From NCBI GenBank assembly GCA_036556965.1, contig DATBIO010000288.1:1-7281 (forward strand): DNA of 7,281 nt, in the 5' to 3' direction. Position 1 is the stretch's first letter; each line of letters begins with the position of its first letter. A model generated the notes under the pieces. It did no database searches, was not told where the DNA came from, and worked only from the letters and a program-made list of their open reading frames with translations. Origin of the DNA: DATBIO01 sp036556965 (GTDB lineage Bacteria > Acidobacteriota > Vicinamibacteria > Fen-336). This document shows positions 6,911-7,281 of this stretch, in pieces. Position numbers and translations under genes: made by a program.

Positions 6911-7000
6911 ATGGGACTCGACTACCTGATCGGCCTCGTGCTCTCCCTGCTCCTGCTCGGCTACCTGGGCTACGCGCTGCTCAAGCCCGAGCGCTTCTGA
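6911..7000 (+). CDS. kdpF: K+-transporting ATPase small subunit KdpF
   Basis: This is the 29-residue single-helix subunit of the Kdp high-affinity K+ pump; in E. coli it stabilises the KdpABC complex in the inner membrane. The sequence MGLDYLIGLVLSLLLL is followed by the diagnostic ending GYLGYALLKPERF shared by KdpF proteins. A purine-rich AGGAAAGGG run (6898-6906) sits just before the ATG and overlaps the stop of the preceding microprotein. The kdpA start follows its stop after 4 nt, as expected for the kdpFABC order. Confidence 0.9.
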   Translation: MGLDYLIGLVLSLLLLGYLGYALLKPERF

Positions 7001-7004
7001 GGAC

Positions 7005-7281
7005 ATGACCGCCAGCGGTTGGATCCAGATCGTCGTCTACTTCGCGGCCGTGCTGCTGGTGACGAAGCCGCTCGGCATCTTCATGCACCGCGTCTTCGAG
7101 GGGGGCGACCACTTCTTGAAGCGGCCCCTGGGCTGGCTGGAGCGGCTCGTCTACCGCTTGGGCGGCGTCCGCGCCCAGGAGCAGTCCTGGACGGCCTACG
7201 CGGGGGGCCTCCTCGCCTTCAGCCTCTTCACCCTGGTGGTCACGTACCTCATCCAGCGGCTGCAGAAGGTGCTGCCCTTCA
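7005..7281 (+). CDS. kdpA: K+-transporting ATPase K+-binding subunit KdpA, 3'-truncated by the window edge
   Basis: KdpA is the K+-selective, channel-like subunit of the Kdp P-type ATPase, which imports K+ at very low external concentration. The window holds the first 92 codons of a protein normally about 560 residues. The start MTASGWIQIVVYFAAVLL, then TKPLG and FEGG in the first loop, the LGWLERLVYRLGGV segment, and the second helix ending LIQRLQKVLPF all match the KdpA N terminus. GAGG overlaps the kdpF stop and lies only 2 nt from the ATG, so initiation is probably coupled to kdpF translation. The pore-loop selectivity segments and kdpB/kdpC are beyond the window. Confidence 0.95.
   Translation, partial: MTASGWIQIVVYFAAVLLVTKPLGIFMHRVFEGGDHFLKRPLGWLERLVYRLGGVRAQEQSWTAYAGGLLAFSLFTLVVTYLIQRLQKVLPF

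Overview
The window is very GC-rich, and third codon positions in the main genes are almost all G or C. All genes read on the + strand. It encodes an outer-membrane barrel protein, so the host is a Gram-negative-type bacterium. The succinate dehydrogenase sequence type, the S9 peptidase, and a BBP2-like porin leading a kdp operon together suggest an Acidobacteriota-like or other deep-branching diderm. That placement is inference, and no rRNA or other marker gene is present to confirm it.

Region by region: (1) 2-2205 holds the 3' part of sdhA and a complete sdhB, joined by a GTGA overlap. (2) 2271-4301 is a secreted S9-family prolyl-oligopeptidase-type serine peptidase with its own ribosome binding site (RBS). 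A GC hairpin lies upstream and another follows its stop. (3) 4372-5040 is an MgtC/SapB-family membrane protein with no Shine-Dalgarno (SD) sequence and a small hairpin just before its start. (4) 5041-5615 is mostly non-coding. It contains a probable 64-residue single-span membrane protein (5218-5412), several hairpins, repeated CCTTGA-type motifs and a two-part stem-loop that abuts the porin SD. (5) 5616-7281 is a tight cluster: an outer-membrane barrel porin, a 27-residue one-helix microprotein, kdpF, and the start of kdpA, which runs off the window.

The first three units look like separate transcription units of ordinary housekeeping or ion-homeostasis type. The last is the most interesting. 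The high-affinity K+ pump operon (Kdp) appears to begin with its own outer-membrane porin and an extra one-helix microprotein next to KdpF. This suggests a K+ uptake module that spans both membranes, with a structured leader in front. kdpB, kdpC and any kdpDE regulators would lie downstream, outside the window. I saw no mobile element, CRISPR array, tRNA or rRNA.
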